A DNA stretch of 27,017 nt, from NCBI GenBank assembly GCA_021647145.1, contig JAKIVF010000040.1:1-27017 (forward strand), read 5' to 3'. The position numbers and the translations under genes were made by a program. This document shows positions 1 to 7,513 of this stretch, in pieces. This DNA is from Methylococcaceae bacterium. Lineage in GTDB: Bacteria > Pseudomonadota > Gammaproteobacteria > Methylococcales > Methylomonadaceae. Each line of letters starts with the position of its first letter. Positions within the stretch are counted from its first letter, which is position 1. Below the pieces are notes generated by a model. The model ran no database searches, was not told the origin of the DNA, and saw only the letters and a list, made by a program, of their open reading frames with translations.

Positions 1-18
1 AAATGAAATATTGATACA

Positions 19-666
19 ATGAAAGAAAAGGTTGATTTAATCATTTTTGATTGGGATGGAACATTGGTAGACTCTATTGACTGGATTGTTTTGTGTTTAT
101 CAGAAGCCGCAGAAAGTTGTGGATGCGAAGTTCCCGAAAACCAAATACTAAAAGATACCATTGGTTTAAGTATAGAAAGGACGATGACTAGGTTATTCCC
201 GAAAATATCCCCCCAAATTAAAGCGCGGTTAATTTCATATTATCGTCAGAAATATCTGTCTAAACAGATAACAAAAGATGATTTATTTGTAGGGGTTAAT
301 CAGATGTTGATAGAACTTAAACAAAAAGGATATCAACTAGCAGTCGCTACAGGAAAAAGTAGGCTAGAATTAGATAAGGCGATGCAAGGTACTGGGTTGT
401 ATGATTTTTTTAATTCTACACGAACCGCAGACCAAACGGCATCAAAACCTCAGCCAGATATGCTGGATGAAATTATTGAAGAAACAGGTGTTAGTAGAAA
501 AAGAGCTGTGATGGTTGGTGATTCTGTCCATGATATGGAAATGGCAATTAACGCAGGTATAGCGATGATAGCAGTTTCATGTGGCGCAAATACTTATGAT
601 CAGCTACAGCAATTTAATCCACTGATAAATTTACCACAAACGACTCAAATACTAGATATTTTATAG
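19..666 (+). CDS. HAD-superfamily phosphatase (phosphoglycolate phosphatase-like)
   Basis: A 215-residue haloacid dehalogenase-type hydrolase, probably cytoplasmic, that removes phosphate from a small phosphorylated metabolite. All four HAD motifs are visible: motif I DWDGTLVDS near residue 11 with nucleophile Asp11 and acid/base Asp13, motif II around ATGKS (about 111-115), motif III SKPQPD with its Lys (about 142), and motif IV VGDSVHDME with the metal-binding acidic pair (about 167-175). The helical cap between motifs I and II is typical of subfamily IA. The following S49 protease starts 10 bp after the stop, so the two are probably co-transcribed. In Pseudomonas the same pair follows rluC, so rluC may lie just left of the window (inference). 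The substrate cannot be read from sequence, and the family resemblance to Gph does not prove phosphoglycolate activity. Confidence 0.9.
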   Translation: MKEKVDLIIFDWDGTLVDSIDWIVLCLSEAAESCGCEVPENQILKDTIGLSIERTMTRLFPKISPQIKARLISYYRQKYLSKQITKDDLFVGVNQMLIELKQKGYQLAVATGKSRLELDKAMQGTGLYDFFNSTRTADQTASKPQPDMLDEIIEETGVSRKRAVMVGDSVHDMEMAINAGIAMIAVSCGANTYDQLQQFNPLINLPQTTQILDIL

Positions 667-676
667 GTTAATAGTA

Positions 677-1657
677 ATGGAAAATCAACAAGATAATAAT
701 ACGGATGTGAAGGATGCTAATCATAACTCAGGATGGGAACGGGAGATACTAGAAAAAGTAGCTTTAGCCGCAGTAACTGAGCAGCGAACAGCTAGGCGGT
801 GGAGTAATTTTTTTAAAATATTAATGTTTGCATATTTAATTACAGTGGGAGCAATGGCTTTTTATCCTACATTCAGTAAAGGAATAAGTAGCAGTGATGG
901 AGAACATACTGCAATAATTGATATATTGGGGGTTATTGCTGAAAGTGAAGCGGCTAATGCCGAAAGTATTATTGATGGCCTAAGAGATGCGCTGAAAGAT
1001 GAAAAAACAAAGGGAGTCATTCTAAATATTAATTCACCAGGGGGCAGTCCTGTGCAATCAGCTTATGTTTATGCAGAAATAAGGCGACTTAAAGAAAAAC
1101 ACCCTGATATACCCATATATGCTGTAGTAAGTGATATTTGTGCTTCTGGGGGATACTATATTGCAGCCGCAGCAGATAAAATCTATGTCAATCAGTCAAG
1201 CATGATTGGCTCGATAGGTGTGATCATGAATGGTTTTGGATTTGTGAACGTAATGGAGAAACTAGGTGTTGATCGCAGATTATTAATAGCGGGTGAGCAT
1301 AAAGCATTAATGGATCCATTTTCACCTGTGAAACAAGAAGAAACTGTCCATATGCAAGCTTTACTTAACGAAGTTCATCAACAATTTATTGATGCAGTTA
1401 AAGCGGGGCGAGGTGACAGGTTAGTTGAAACCAAAGATATGTTTTCAGGTCTTGTTTGGACTGGGTCTCAAGGCATTAAAATTGGGTTGGCTGATGACTT
1501 TGGGAGTGTTGACTCTGTTGCAAGAGAAATAATAGGAACTAAAAAGAAACTGAATTTTACACCGGAAGAAAGGTTAATTGATAAAATTGCAGGTAAATTA
1601 GGTGCTTCTTTTGGTCATGCATTAGGAAGTGCAGTTAATAGCTTTTCAATGCGATAG
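677..1657 (+). CDS. sppA: S49-family membrane serine protease (SppA-like)
   Basis: A 326-residue single-domain signal-peptide-peptidase-type protease, expected to be anchored in the inner membrane with the catalytic domain in the periplasm. A polar N-terminus is followed by one hydrophobic segment at about 46-63. The S49 fold follows: the NINSPGGSP strand-turn near 118-125, the nucleophile Ser157 in CASGGYY, the GSIGVI segment (178-183), and the general-base Lys209 in GEHKALMDP, which matches the Lys of the Ser/Lys dyad in Bacillus SppA. The length fits the short, single-repeat SppA class rather than the 67-kDa E. coli enzyme. It cleaves residual signal peptides or other membrane peptides in known members. 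It follows the HAD gene by 10 bp. The ATG at 677 has only a weak purine-rich site upstream. Confidence 0.92.
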   Translation: MENQQDNNTDVKDANHNSGWEREILEKVALAAVTEQRTARRWSNFFKILMFAYLITVGAMAFYPTFSKGISSSDGEHTAIIDILGVIAESEAANAESIIDGLRDALKDEKTKGVILNINSPGGSPVQSAYVYAEIRRLKEKHPDIPIYAVVSDICASGGYYIAAAADKIYVNQSSMIGSIGVIMNGFGFVNVMEKLGVDRRLLIAGEHKALMDPFSPVKQEETVHMQALLNEVHQQFIDAVKAGRGDRLVETKDMFSGLVWTGSQGIKIGLADDFGSVDSVAREIIGTKKKLNFTPEERLIDKIAGKLGASFGHALGSAVNSFSMR

Positions 1658-1681
1658 AATTAAGAGGTAGGTTGTAAGTGT

Positions 1682-1703
1682 GATTCAGTCTGGATTCAGT
1701 CTG
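1682..1703 (+). promoter_or_regulatory. Exact 11-bp tandem direct repeat, likely response-regulator operator
   Basis: GATTCAGTCTG occurs twice with no gap (1682-1692 and 1693-1703). An 11-bp period is what a head-to-tail dimer of an OmpR/PhoB-family regulator needs, and such a regulator is encoded 336 bp downstream. The repeat ends 2 bp before a good -35 hexamer, the usual place for an activator site. A second reading is also possible: ATTCAG-T-CTGAAT at 1694-1706 is a perfect inverted repeat. Binding by the encoded regulator is inferred. Confidence 0.6.
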
Positions 1704-1705
1704 AA

Positions 1706-1734
1706 TTGGTTACTATCTGTAGAAAATTGATAAT
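1706..1734 (+). promoter_or_regulatory. Sigma-70-type promoter of the PepSY/regulator cassette
   Basis: TTGGTT (1706-1711) and GATAAT (1729-1734) are separated by exactly 17 bp. Transcription would start near 1741, leaving a leader of about 33 nt before the ATG at 1774. The adjacent 11-bp repeats suggest control by the downstream response regulator. Confidence 0.55.
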
Positions 1735-1773
1735 AGTCCATTTTAAATGGAGATGATTTCTTTACAGGTAGTA

Positions 1774-2031
1774 ATGCAAACATATACTAAAACTTTTTTA
1801 TTGGCTTTATTTTTGTCTACTTCTGTTTTTGCCGGATCTGAGCTTACGTTTTCTATTTTGACCTTAGATCAGGCGACACAAAAAGTAATTGAAGAACTAA
1901 AAACTAAAGTTCTTGGTGCAAAAACAGAATCAATAGATGGAAAAATTGTACATGTTATTAAAGTACTTACAGACGATGGGCGGGTTCAGCATCTTAAAAT
2001 AGATGCTGAGAGTGGTAATATTAGCAAGTGA
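1774..2031 (+). CDS. Small secreted PepSY-domain protein
   Basis: An 85-residue protein with a signal peptide (MQTYTKTFLLALFLSTSVFA, likely cleaved after VFA) followed by a single PepSY-like domain: a helix starting LTLDQATQKVIEEL, then strands with KIVHVIKVLTDDG and a C-terminal DAESGNI segment. I prefer the ATG at 1774 over the one at 1747. It is preceded by AGGTA, starts directly with a signal peptide, and sits 33 nt from the predicted transcription start, whereas 1747 is only about 6 nt from it. PepSY proteins next to OmpR-type two-component genes are common, and they are thought to act in the periplasm as modulators or inhibitors. A role in tuning the neighbouring sensor kinase is inference. 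Its stop codon overlaps the ribosome-binding region of the regulator gene. Confidence 0.82.
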   Translation: MQTYTKTFLLALFLSTSVFAGSELTFSILTLDQATQKVIEELKTKVLGAKTESIDGKIVHVIKVLTDDGRVQHLKIDAESGNISK

Positions 2032-2038
2032 GGTCGTT

Positions 2039-2716
2039 GTGCGCATTCTAGTTGTCGAAGATGAGAAAGTTCTGAGTCAACAAATTCAAGATTTTTTTAG
2101 TAAAAAAGGATTTGTCGTAGATGTTGCCCTAACAGGGGAAGATGGGTATTATTTGGCAACCGAATACCCAATAGATATTGCGATAGTTGATATTGGTTTG
2201 CCTGATTTTTCTGGTATAGATTTAATTACACGATTACGAAATAATGAAGTTGCTACTCCTATTCTATTGTTAACCGCAAGAAATCGATGGCAAGATAAAG
2301 TCGAAGGGTTGGAAGCTGGAGCAGATGATTTTTTACCCAAACCTTTTCATTATGAAGAGCTTTTAGCTAGGGTAAATGCCTTGCTTAGAAGATCTCGAGG
2401 TAAAGCACATCCAGTTTTATCATTTGCAAATATACAGCTCAACACAATGACACAAGAAGTGTTGGTTGATGAAAAAAAAATTGAGTTAACTGCTTATGAA
2501 TATAAAGTATTAGAATACTTGATGTTCCGTAAAGGCGAAGTGGTTTCCAAGTCAGTATTGACAGAGCATATTTACGACGAAGACTTTGACCGTGACAGCA
2601 ATGTACTTGAGGTTTTTGTCGGCCGCTTACGTAAGAAACTTGACCCACAAGGATTAACAAAACCAATCGAAACATTAAGAGGAAGGGGATATAGAATTCC
2701 TTTAGAAACTGAGTAA
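2039..2716 (+). CDS. OmpR/PhoP-family response regulator
   Basis: A DNA-binding response regulator of 225 residues counted from a GTG start at 2039. Reading from the ATG at 2003 would add twelve residues and overlap the PepSY gene. The GTG start gives the canonical MRILVVEDE opening and has GAGG 5 bp upstream. The receiver domain spans 1-115 with acidic pocket Glu7/Asp8, phospho-acceptor Asp51 in IVDIGLP, Thr79 and Lys101 in LPKPF. The winged-helix effector domain (about 125-222) ends with the typical VFVGRLRKKL and LRGRGYRI motifs. By resemblance it is PhoP/QseB-like. It probably binds the 11-bp repeats at 1682-1703 and so regulates its own cassette (inference). The cognate kinase lies 175 bp downstream, beyond a palindromic element. 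Confidence 0.93.
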   Translation: MRILVVEDEKVLSQQIQDFFSKKGFVVDVALTGEDGYYLATEYPIDIAIVDIGLPDFSGIDLITRLRNNEVATPILLLTARNRWQDKVEGLEAGADDFLPKPFHYEELLARVNALLRRSRGKAHPVLSFANIQLNTMTQEVLVDEKKIELTAYEYKVLEYLMFRKGEVVSKSVLTEHIYDEDFDRDSNVLEVFVGRLRKKLDPQGLTKPIETLRGRGYRIPLETE

Positions 2717-2730
2717 TATGTTTAAGGGTG

Positions 2731-2887
2731 GGTGCCTGTATTAATTGATGAGCGGGAAATTGAGAGTCAAAATATTCAAGATCAAGGCGAAACCCGCATG
2801 TAATAGCATGCTATTGCGGAGGATTTCAACGCAAAGATTGGGTGTTTTGGCTCTCAATGTCCTCGTCCACAATTAATAGAGGCATCC
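2731..2887. repeat. 157-bp full-length imperfect palindrome (MITE-like element)
   Basis: The gap between regulator and kinase is filled by an element that pairs with itself end to end. The terminal inverted repeats are about 17 bp (TGCCTGTATTAATTG at the left, CAATTAATAGAGGCA at the right). Inner arms also match (ATTGAGAGTCAAAA against TTTTGGCTCTCAAT), and the centre is a perfect 14-bp palindrome, AATAGCATGCTATT, at 2802-2815. It has no coding capacity. A diverged single arm recurs at 26345-26412, which shows it is a dispersed family. Its right end supplies AGAGG at 2878-2882, the only visible ribosome-binding site for the kinase GTG at 2892. Confidence 0.85.
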
Positions 2888-2891
2888 TCAG

Positions 2892-4235
2892 GTGAAAACT
2901 AATTCTTTAAGCTTTCGCTTATCAGTATCTTCTGCTTTTGTTTTGACTGCTTTTTTCTATTTGGTTGTCTTTGTTCTGGAACAAAGCTATAGAGAAAGTA
3001 CAGAGAATGCCTTAAAAGAAAAACTTCAAATTCATATTTATTCACTTTTATCCGTTGCAGAATTAGTCGATAACGGTGAATTAAAAATGCCAACCATTCT
3101 TCGGGAACCTAGATTTTCTAATCCCGGATCTGGGTTATATGCAACCATTAAGCAAGCAGATAACGTGTTAAAATGGCGTTCACTATCAACTGTTGGTATA
3201 GAGTTGCCATCTTCTGATCGGCTTAAGCCTGGTGAAGCAGTATTTGAAAAAGGAGCCGATGGTCGATTTTTCCTGAGCTATGCTGTTATTTGGGAAAATG
3301 AAGCGGGATTAGAGCAGTATTATATTTTTACAGTTGCTGAAGATGATTTGTCCGTGAGTAGTCAGATAAAGCATTTTAGTGATACGTTAAGGGCTTGGCT
3401 GTTATTCGTAGGTATCTTTTTGGTGTTAATTCAGTTTTTGGTATTGCGTTGGAGCTTAAAACCATTAAGATCAATAGTTGAAGATTTAGATGAAATTGAA
3501 TCAGGAAATAAAAGTCGATTAGATGGTGAATACCCTTCAGAGTTAAGAGGGCTTGCCGGCAATCTTAATGTGTTAATTACTAGTGAGCGTGCTCATTTAG
3601 AACGTTATCGTAATACGTTAGCTGATTTGGCTCATAGTCTAAAAACCCCTTTGGCAATTTTGACGGGATGTATTGAGCCGGATGATGCTCATAAAAAAAC
3701 AGCGACAGAGCAAATTTCGAGAATGAAAACAATTGTTGAATATCATTTACAGAAAGCAGCTGCAAAAGGGCAAAAACAATTAACAGGAGAGATTGACCTG
3801 TCAATTATTTTAGAAAAAATTATTTTGTCATTGAAAAAAGTATATTGTGATAAAAAAATTAAATTTTCCTTTAACCAGAATGATAACTGCATGATGTATT
3901 GCGAAGAAGGAGATATTTATGAAATTGCAGGAAATTTGCTGGATAATGCTGCTAAATGGTGTAAAACTAATGTAAAAGTAAATTTAACTAACTTGGATAA
4001 GGATGATAATTCACTGTTTTCTGTGATTATACAAATTGAAGATGATGGACCAGGGATTCCAAAAGATAAGCTAGATATTATTTTGCAACGAGGAGTTCGC
4101 GCAGATGAACATATTCAGGGGCATGGTATAGGAATGGCTGTTGTTAATGAATTAACAGAATTGCTAGAAGGTAAATTAGTTGCAGGAAAAAGTGAAACCT
4201 TAGGAGGAATGAAATGGCAGGTTTATTTGCCGTAA
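2892..4235 (+). CDS. PhoQ-like membrane sensor histidine kinase
   Basis: A 447-residue sensor kinase with GTG start. Topology: TM1 about 13-30, a periplasmic sensor region about 31-165, TM2 about 168-186, then a HAMP-like linker (about 187-238). The HisKA phospho-acceptor is His248 in LADLAHSLKTPL. The HATPase_c domain shows the N box NLLDNAAKW (348-356), G1 DDGPGIP (384-390) and G2 GHGIGMAVV (410-418). It should phosphorylate the regulator encoded upstream. The periplasmic region is PhoQ-like in size, but I see no acidic cluster clear enough to call a divalent-cation sensor, so the stimulus is unknown. The gene is separated from the regulator by a 157-bp palindromic element, so its expression relative to the regulator may differ from that in relatives where the two genes abut. 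Confidence 0.92.
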   Translation: MKTNSLSFRLSVSSAFVLTAFFYLVVFVLEQSYRESTENALKEKLQIHIYSLLSVAELVDNGELKMPTILREPRFSNPGSGLYATIKQADNVLKWRSLSTVGIELPSSDRLKPGEAVFEKGADGRFFLSYAVIWENEAGLEQYYIFTVAEDDLSVSSQIKHFSDTLRAWLLFVGIFLVLIQFLVLRWSLKPLRSIVEDLDEIESGNKSRLDGEYPSELRGLAGNLNVLITSERAHLERYRNTLADLAHSLKTPLAILTGCIEPDDAHKKTATEQISRMKTIVEYHLQKAAAKGQKQLTGEIDLSIILEKIILSLKKVYCDKKIKFSFNQNDNCMMYCEEGDIYEIAGNLLDNAAKWCKTNVKVNLTNLDKDDNSLFSVIIQIEDDGPGIPKDKLDIILQRGVRADEHIQGHGIGMAVVNELTELLEGKLVAGKSETLGGMKWQVYLP

Positions 4236-4281
4236 ATTTTCTTTATTTTTAAAAAGGAAAGGTTGTTTTTTAAAACAATGG

Positions 4282-4310
4282 TTGCCTAAATTTTTTAAAT
4301 AAAGCATAAT
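4282..4310 (+). promoter_or_regulatory. Promoter of the 4.5S RNA gene
   Basis: TTGCCT (4282-4287) and CATAAT (4305-4310) are spaced by 17 bp, giving a start near 4317. This leaves a 5' leader of about 30 nt ahead of the mature 4.5S RNA. The leader holds a tight hairpin, TTCAGC-CTCTA-GCTGAA (4321-4337). A 5' leader is expected, since 4.5S RNA is matured by RNase P. Confidence 0.6.
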
Positions 4311-4345
4311 AATCCATTCTTTCAGCCTCTAGCTGAAAACATTAT

Positions 4346-4455
4346 GGTAACTGTGTTGGTCCTCTCGCAACGATACGCTGCAAACCCCGCCAGGCCCGGA
4401 AGGGAGCAACGGTAGTGGCGGATTCGTGTGCCGGGGTGTGGCTGACACAGTTTCC
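4346..4455 (+). ncRNA. ffs: 4.5S signal recognition particle RNA
   Basis: The RNA component of the bacterial signal recognition particle, which binds Ffh and FtsY for co-translational targeting of membrane proteins. The conserved apical region is plain: CAGGCCCGGAAGGGAGCAA (with the GGAA tetraloop and asymmetric loop) and the returning strand with GTGTGCCGGGGTGTGGCTG. The ends pair (GG-AACTGTGT with ACACAGTT-CC), which sets the approximate boundaries at 4346 and 4455, about 110 nt, close to the E. coli length. The arrangement ffs then dnaX is common in gammaproteobacteria. A run of seven T follows at 4464-4470. Mature ends are approximate to a few bases. Confidence 0.95.
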
Positions 4456-4470
4456 GCCCAATCTTTTTTT
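4456..4470 (+). terminator. Possible weak terminator after ffs
   Basis: The closing stem of the 4.5S RNA is followed after 8 nt by seven consecutive T (4464-4470). The RNA's own long hairpin could serve as the terminator stem. No promoter for dnaX is evident in the 20 bp before its ATG, so some read-through into dnaX is likely (inference). Confidence 0.4.
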
Positions 4471-4490
4471 ACCACCCTAAGAGTCACCAA

Positions 4491-6098
4491 ATGGCTTATC
4501 AGGTTTTAGCAAGAAAATGGCGTCCCCAGAGTTTTATCCAACTTGTTGGCCAAGAACATGTTAGTCAATCATTATCTAATGCGTTGCTACATGATAGATT
4601 GCATCATGCCTATTTGTTTACAGGAACCAGAGGTGTTGGTAAAACAACAATAGCTAGAATTTTAGCAAAAGCAATTAATTGTGAGAACCTTCAGGAATCA
4701 AATCCTTGTGGTGAGTGTCAGGTCTGTGTTACTTTTCAAGAAGGGCGGTTTCTAGATTTAATAGAAGTAGACGCTGCATCTAGGACAAAAGTTGAAGATA
4801 CCAGAGATTTACTCGATAATGCACAGTATGCGCCTAATCAAGGAAGATACAAGATCTACTTGATTGACGAAGTCCATATGCTTTCAGGACATAGTTTTAA
4901 TGCATTACTAAAAACGCTGGAAGAACCTCCTCCACATGTGAAATTTCTATTAGCAACTACAGATCCTCAAAAAATACCAGTTACAGTTTTATCTCGATGT
5001 TTGCAGTTTAATCTTAAGCGTTTACTCCCAGAGCAGATTGATGCACAAATGACTTACATTTTAGGTCAGGAGCAGATAGACTTTGAACCTTCAGCATTGA
5101 AACTGTTATCTCGTGCAGCAGATGGTAGTATGCGAGATGGTTTAAGTTTATTAGACCAGGCTATTGCATTTGGAAATGGTGAAGTAAGGTTGGAAACGGC
5201 TACTCAAATGTTAGGGACAGTTGCCCAGCAACCGGTTGATGACATCCTGCTTGCTTTAGCAAATAATAATGCGGTTGAGCTATTACAAAAAATATCAGAT
5301 ATTACTAAGCTAACCCCTGATTTCTCTGAGATTTTACAACAAATTTTGAGGGTATTTCATCGGATTTCTTTAACCCAGACAATTTCAGGTTTTATAGATA
5401 ATGAATTCGATTCTGATATTATTGCTCAGCTAGCAAGTACGTTGTTAGCAGAAGATGTACAATTATTTTATCAAATTGGTTTGATTGGACAACGAGATTT
5501 AGAATTAGCACCTGATCCTAGGTGTGGATTCGAAATGGTCATGTTAAGAATGTTAACTTTTAGGCCAGTATCTGATTATTCGACAAAGACAAAAATTAAC
5601 TCTGTTATTAAAAAGCCTGAAATACAAGATATTAGGCAACTAGAACCTTCATCGATAAAAAGTAAATTAGCAAGTAAGGCTATTATAGAAGAGCCAGCGA
5701 CAGTAAAACCACAAGTACTCTCAGTTAATAATTGGGCAGAGATGGTTGTGGCAATGCGCTTGAAAGGAATGACGCGAGAACTAGCCAATAATTGTATTCT
5801 AGAGGCAATAGATGATAATACTTGCACTTTGGTTTTAGAGCAGAATCATACGCATCTGATCAGTTCTCGCGCAAAAGAAAATTTACAGAAGGGATTGTGT
5901 AGTTTTTATAATAAAGAAGTTAAGCTAAATATAAAAACTGAAACAGTAAAAAAAACCACACCTGCTCAAGAGATAACTCAAAAGCAGGTAGATATGCAAC
6001 AAGCCGCAGTTGACTCTATCAATGAAGATGAAAATATTCGGGCTTTAAAAGAACATTTTGATGCTAGAGTGATGCCAGGTACGATTGAACCTCATTAA
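4491..6098 (+). CDS. dnaX: DNA polymerase III subunits gamma/tau (clamp loader ATPase)
   Basis: A 535-residue clamp-loader subunit that loads the beta clamp and couples the replicative polymerases. The AAA+ module occupies about 1-370: Walker A GTRGVGKTT (45-53, Lys51), a zinc knuckle with Cys64, Cys73, Cys76 and Cys79, the LIDEVHML Walker B box, LLKTLEEPP, and the SRC arginine finger (about 167-170). Domain III follows to about 365. The remaining part is a variable linker and a tau-type C-terminal region containing NWAEMVVAMRLKGM. It is shorter than E. coli tau (643 residues). An eight-A run near 5949 is not placed or framed like the E. coli frameshift site. It heads a dnaX-ybaB-recR operon. 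Confidence 0.96.
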   Translation: MAYQVLARKWRPQSFIQLVGQEHVSQSLSNALLHDRLHHAYLFTGTRGVGKTTIARILAKAINCENLQESNPCGECQVCVTFQEGRFLDLIEVDAASRTKVEDTRDLLDNAQYAPNQGRYKIYLIDEVHMLSGHSFNALLKTLEEPPPHVKFLLATTDPQKIPVTVLSRCLQFNLKRLLPEQIDAQMTYILGQEQIDFEPSALKLLSRAADGSMRDGLSLLDQAIAFGNGEVRLETATQMLGTVAQQPVDDILLALANNNAVELLQKISDITKLTPDFSEILQQILRVFHRISLTQTISGFIDNEFDSDIIAQLASTLLAEDVQLFYQIGLIGQRDLELAPDPRCGFEMVMLRMLTFRPVSDYSTKTKINSVIKKPEIQDIRQLEPSSIKSKLASKAIIEEPATVKPQVLSVNNWAEMVVAMRLKGMTRELANNCILEAIDDNTCTLVLEQNHTHLISSRAKENLQKGLCSFYNKEVKLNIKTETVKKTTPAQEITQKQVDMQQAAVDSINEDENIRALKEHFDARVMPGTIEPH

Positions 6099-6121
6099 AA
6101 AATAAAAGTTGTGGAGATAAT

Positions 6122-6445
6122 ATGAAAAATGCACTGGGTAATATTATGCAGCAAGCCCAAAAAATGCAAGAAGATGTTAAAAAAGCACAAGATGAACTTG
6201 CAGCAATGCAAACTGTGGGCGAATCTGGTGGTGGTCTAGTATCAATTATTATGACTGGAAAGCGAGAAGTGAGAAAAGTCACTATTGATGACTCATTACT
6301 AGGTGATGATAAAGATATGTTAGAAGATTTAGTCGCTGCTGCAGTCAATGATGCCGTACATAAAGTATCTAAAATGAAGAAAGAAAAAATGGCTGAAGTA
6401 ACTGCAGGAATGCCACTGCCCCCTGGGTTTCAAATGCCATTTTAA
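6122..6445 (+). CDS. ybaB: YbaB/EbfC-family nucleoid-associated protein
   Basis: A 107-residue member of the YbaB/EbfC family, small dimeric DNA-binding proteins that associate with the nucleoid. It opens with a charged, Gln/Lys-rich helix (residues about 6-30), followed by the strand region with GGGLVSIIMTGKREVRKV and a C-terminal helix leading to the family's usual tail, AGMPLPPGFQMPF. It has a clear site (GTGGAGATA) upstream of ATG 6122. The stop codon TAA shares one base with the recR start (TAATG), so translation of recR is probably coupled to it. The position between dnaX and recR is strongly conserved in bacteria. Confidence 0.95.
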   Translation: MKNALGNIMQQAQKMQEDVKKAQDELAAMQTVGESGGGLVSIIMTGKREVRKVTIDDSLLGDDKDMLEDLVAAAVNDAVHKVSKMKKEKMAEVTAGMPLPPGFQMPF

Positions 6446-7044
6446 TGCAAGACCAAGGCTTGTTGGGAGAGCTAATTAAAAACTTGTGTTGTTTGCCAGG
6501 TATTGGCCCAAAATCTGCCCAGCGCATGGCATTTCAATTATTACAAGGGGAAAGGTTGGGGGCTGAGAAACTTGCGAATACCCTCCTCAAGGCGATAGAA
6601 AAAATTGGTTATTGTCAACAATGTAGAACTCTAACAGAAGAAGTGCTATGCCATATTTGTTCTCAAACGTCTAGAGATCAATCGGTCTTATGTATTGTAG
6701 AAAGTCCTGCTGATGTCTGGGTTGTCGATCAGGCAACTTTGTTTAAAGGGGTTTATCATGTATTACATGGACGATTATCTCCACTTGATGGCATAGGGCC
6801 AGATGAACTTGGTTTGGACTTACTTGAACAACGTTTTTCTCAAGGAAAAATTAAAGAAATTATTTTAGCAACTAATGCTACTGTAGAAGGAGAGGCGACC
6901 GCATATTTTATTGCAGAGCTTGCCAAAAAACACCAAGTTCAAGCCAGCAGAATTGCTCATGGTGTTCCAATGGGTGGAGAGCTTGAGTTTATTGATAGTG
7001 GAACTTTATCTCATGCTTTTAAGGGGCGGAATGATATGATTTAG
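6445..7044 (+). CDS. recR: Recombination mediator protein RecR
   Basis: A 199-residue protein of the RecFOR pathway that helps RecA load on gapped DNA. The N-terminal helix-hairpin-helix is seen as LPGIGPKSAQRMAF (17-30). It is followed by a four-Cys zinc finger (Cys57, Cys60, Cys69, Cys72), then a Toprim domain beginning VLCIVESPADVW with its conserved Glu85, and later ATNATVEGEATA. The C-terminal segment ends in GTLSHAFKGR, as in the family. There is no independent ribosome site. The ATG overlaps the ybaB stop by one base, which implies translational coupling. Length is normal. Confidence 0.96.
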   Translation: MQDQGLLGELIKNLCCLPGIGPKSAQRMAFQLLQGERLGAEKLANTLLKAIEKIGYCQQCRTLTEEVLCHICSQTSRDQSVLCIVESPADVWVVDQATLFKGVYHVLHGRLSPLDGIGPDELGLDLLEQRFSQGKIKEIILATNATVEGEATAYFIAELAKKHQVQASRIAHGVPMGGELEFIDSGTLSHAFKGRNDMI

Positions 7045-7054
7045 GTTTCTAAAT

Positions 7055-7083
7055 TTGTTATACCCTGAAAGAGATGCTATCAA
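7055..7083 (+). promoter_or_regulatory. Candidate promoter of hinT
   Basis: TTGTTA (7055-7060) and TATCAA (7078-7083) lie 17 bp apart in the 91-bp gap after recR. Each matches the sigma-70 consensus at four of six positions. Transcription would start near 7090, about 46 nt ahead of the hinT ATG. Confidence 0.35.
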
Positions 7084-7135
7084 TTAATAAAAGATAGTTT
7101 TTATATACCATTAACAGATTATGGAAGGAGTTAAA

Positions 7136-7474
7136 ATGACCGCTTGTTTGTTTTGTAATATGGTGAGTGGTGAAATTAAGCCCGATACAGTTTATGAGGA
7201 TGAGAATATCTTGGCATTTAGAGATATCAATCCACAAGCCCCTGTACATATTTTAATTATTCCGAAAAAACATGTAGCAACTTTAAACGATTTGGATAAT
7301 TCAGTTTTAGGAGGCCAATTGCTACGAACAGCAATTCAAGTGGCTAAACAGGAAGGGTTAAGGGAAAAAGGCTATAGAACTGTTTTTAATTGTAACGAAC
7401 AGGGTGGTCAGGAAGTTTTACATTTACATTTACATTTGTTGGGGGGAAGACAGATGAAATGGCCTCCAGGTTAA
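7136..7474 (+). CDS. hinT: HIT-family nucleotide hydrolase (HinT)
   Basis: A 112-residue purine nucleoside phosphoramidase of the Hint branch of the histidine triad family. The start at 7136 is chosen over the in-frame ATG at 7121 because the strong site GGAAGGAG lies inside that extension and the protein then opens MTACLFCNMVSGEI, as in relatives. Features: the CLFC and GEI opening, DINPQAPVHILIIPKKH (30-46), and the catalytic triad HLHLHLL with His96, His98 and His100, followed by GGRQMKWPPG. Length is normal. It converges on the DUF938 gene with a 39-bp gap that holds no strong terminator, only a small AGAAA/TTTCT hairpin. Confidence 0.95.
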   Translation: MTACLFCNMVSGEIKPDTVYEDENILAFRDINPQAPVHILIIPKKHVATLNDLDNSVLGGQLLRTAIQVAKQEGLREKGYRTVFNCNEQGGQEVLHLHLHLLGGRQMKWPPG

Positions 7475-7513
7475 ATTAGAAATAGAGTTTCTCGGTTGGT
7501 TAAAAAGAAGTTT

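Noticed and set aside
2439..2675. 78-codon minus-strand frame inside the response regulator gene
   Set aside because: It is antisense to the conserved winged-helix domain and shows no protein-family features.
4263..4278. TTGTTTTTTAAAACAA after the sensor kinase as a terminator
   Set aside because: The stem is entirely AT except for one pair, has almost no loop, and overlaps the ffs promoter region. It would not be stable.
5945..5960. Eight-A run in dnaX as a programmed frameshift site producing gamma
   Set aside because: It lies near residue 486, not after domain III. The zero-frame phasing is not A-AAA-AAG, and no pause hairpin is evident downstream. A separate AAAAAG near 5610 is also in the wrong phase.
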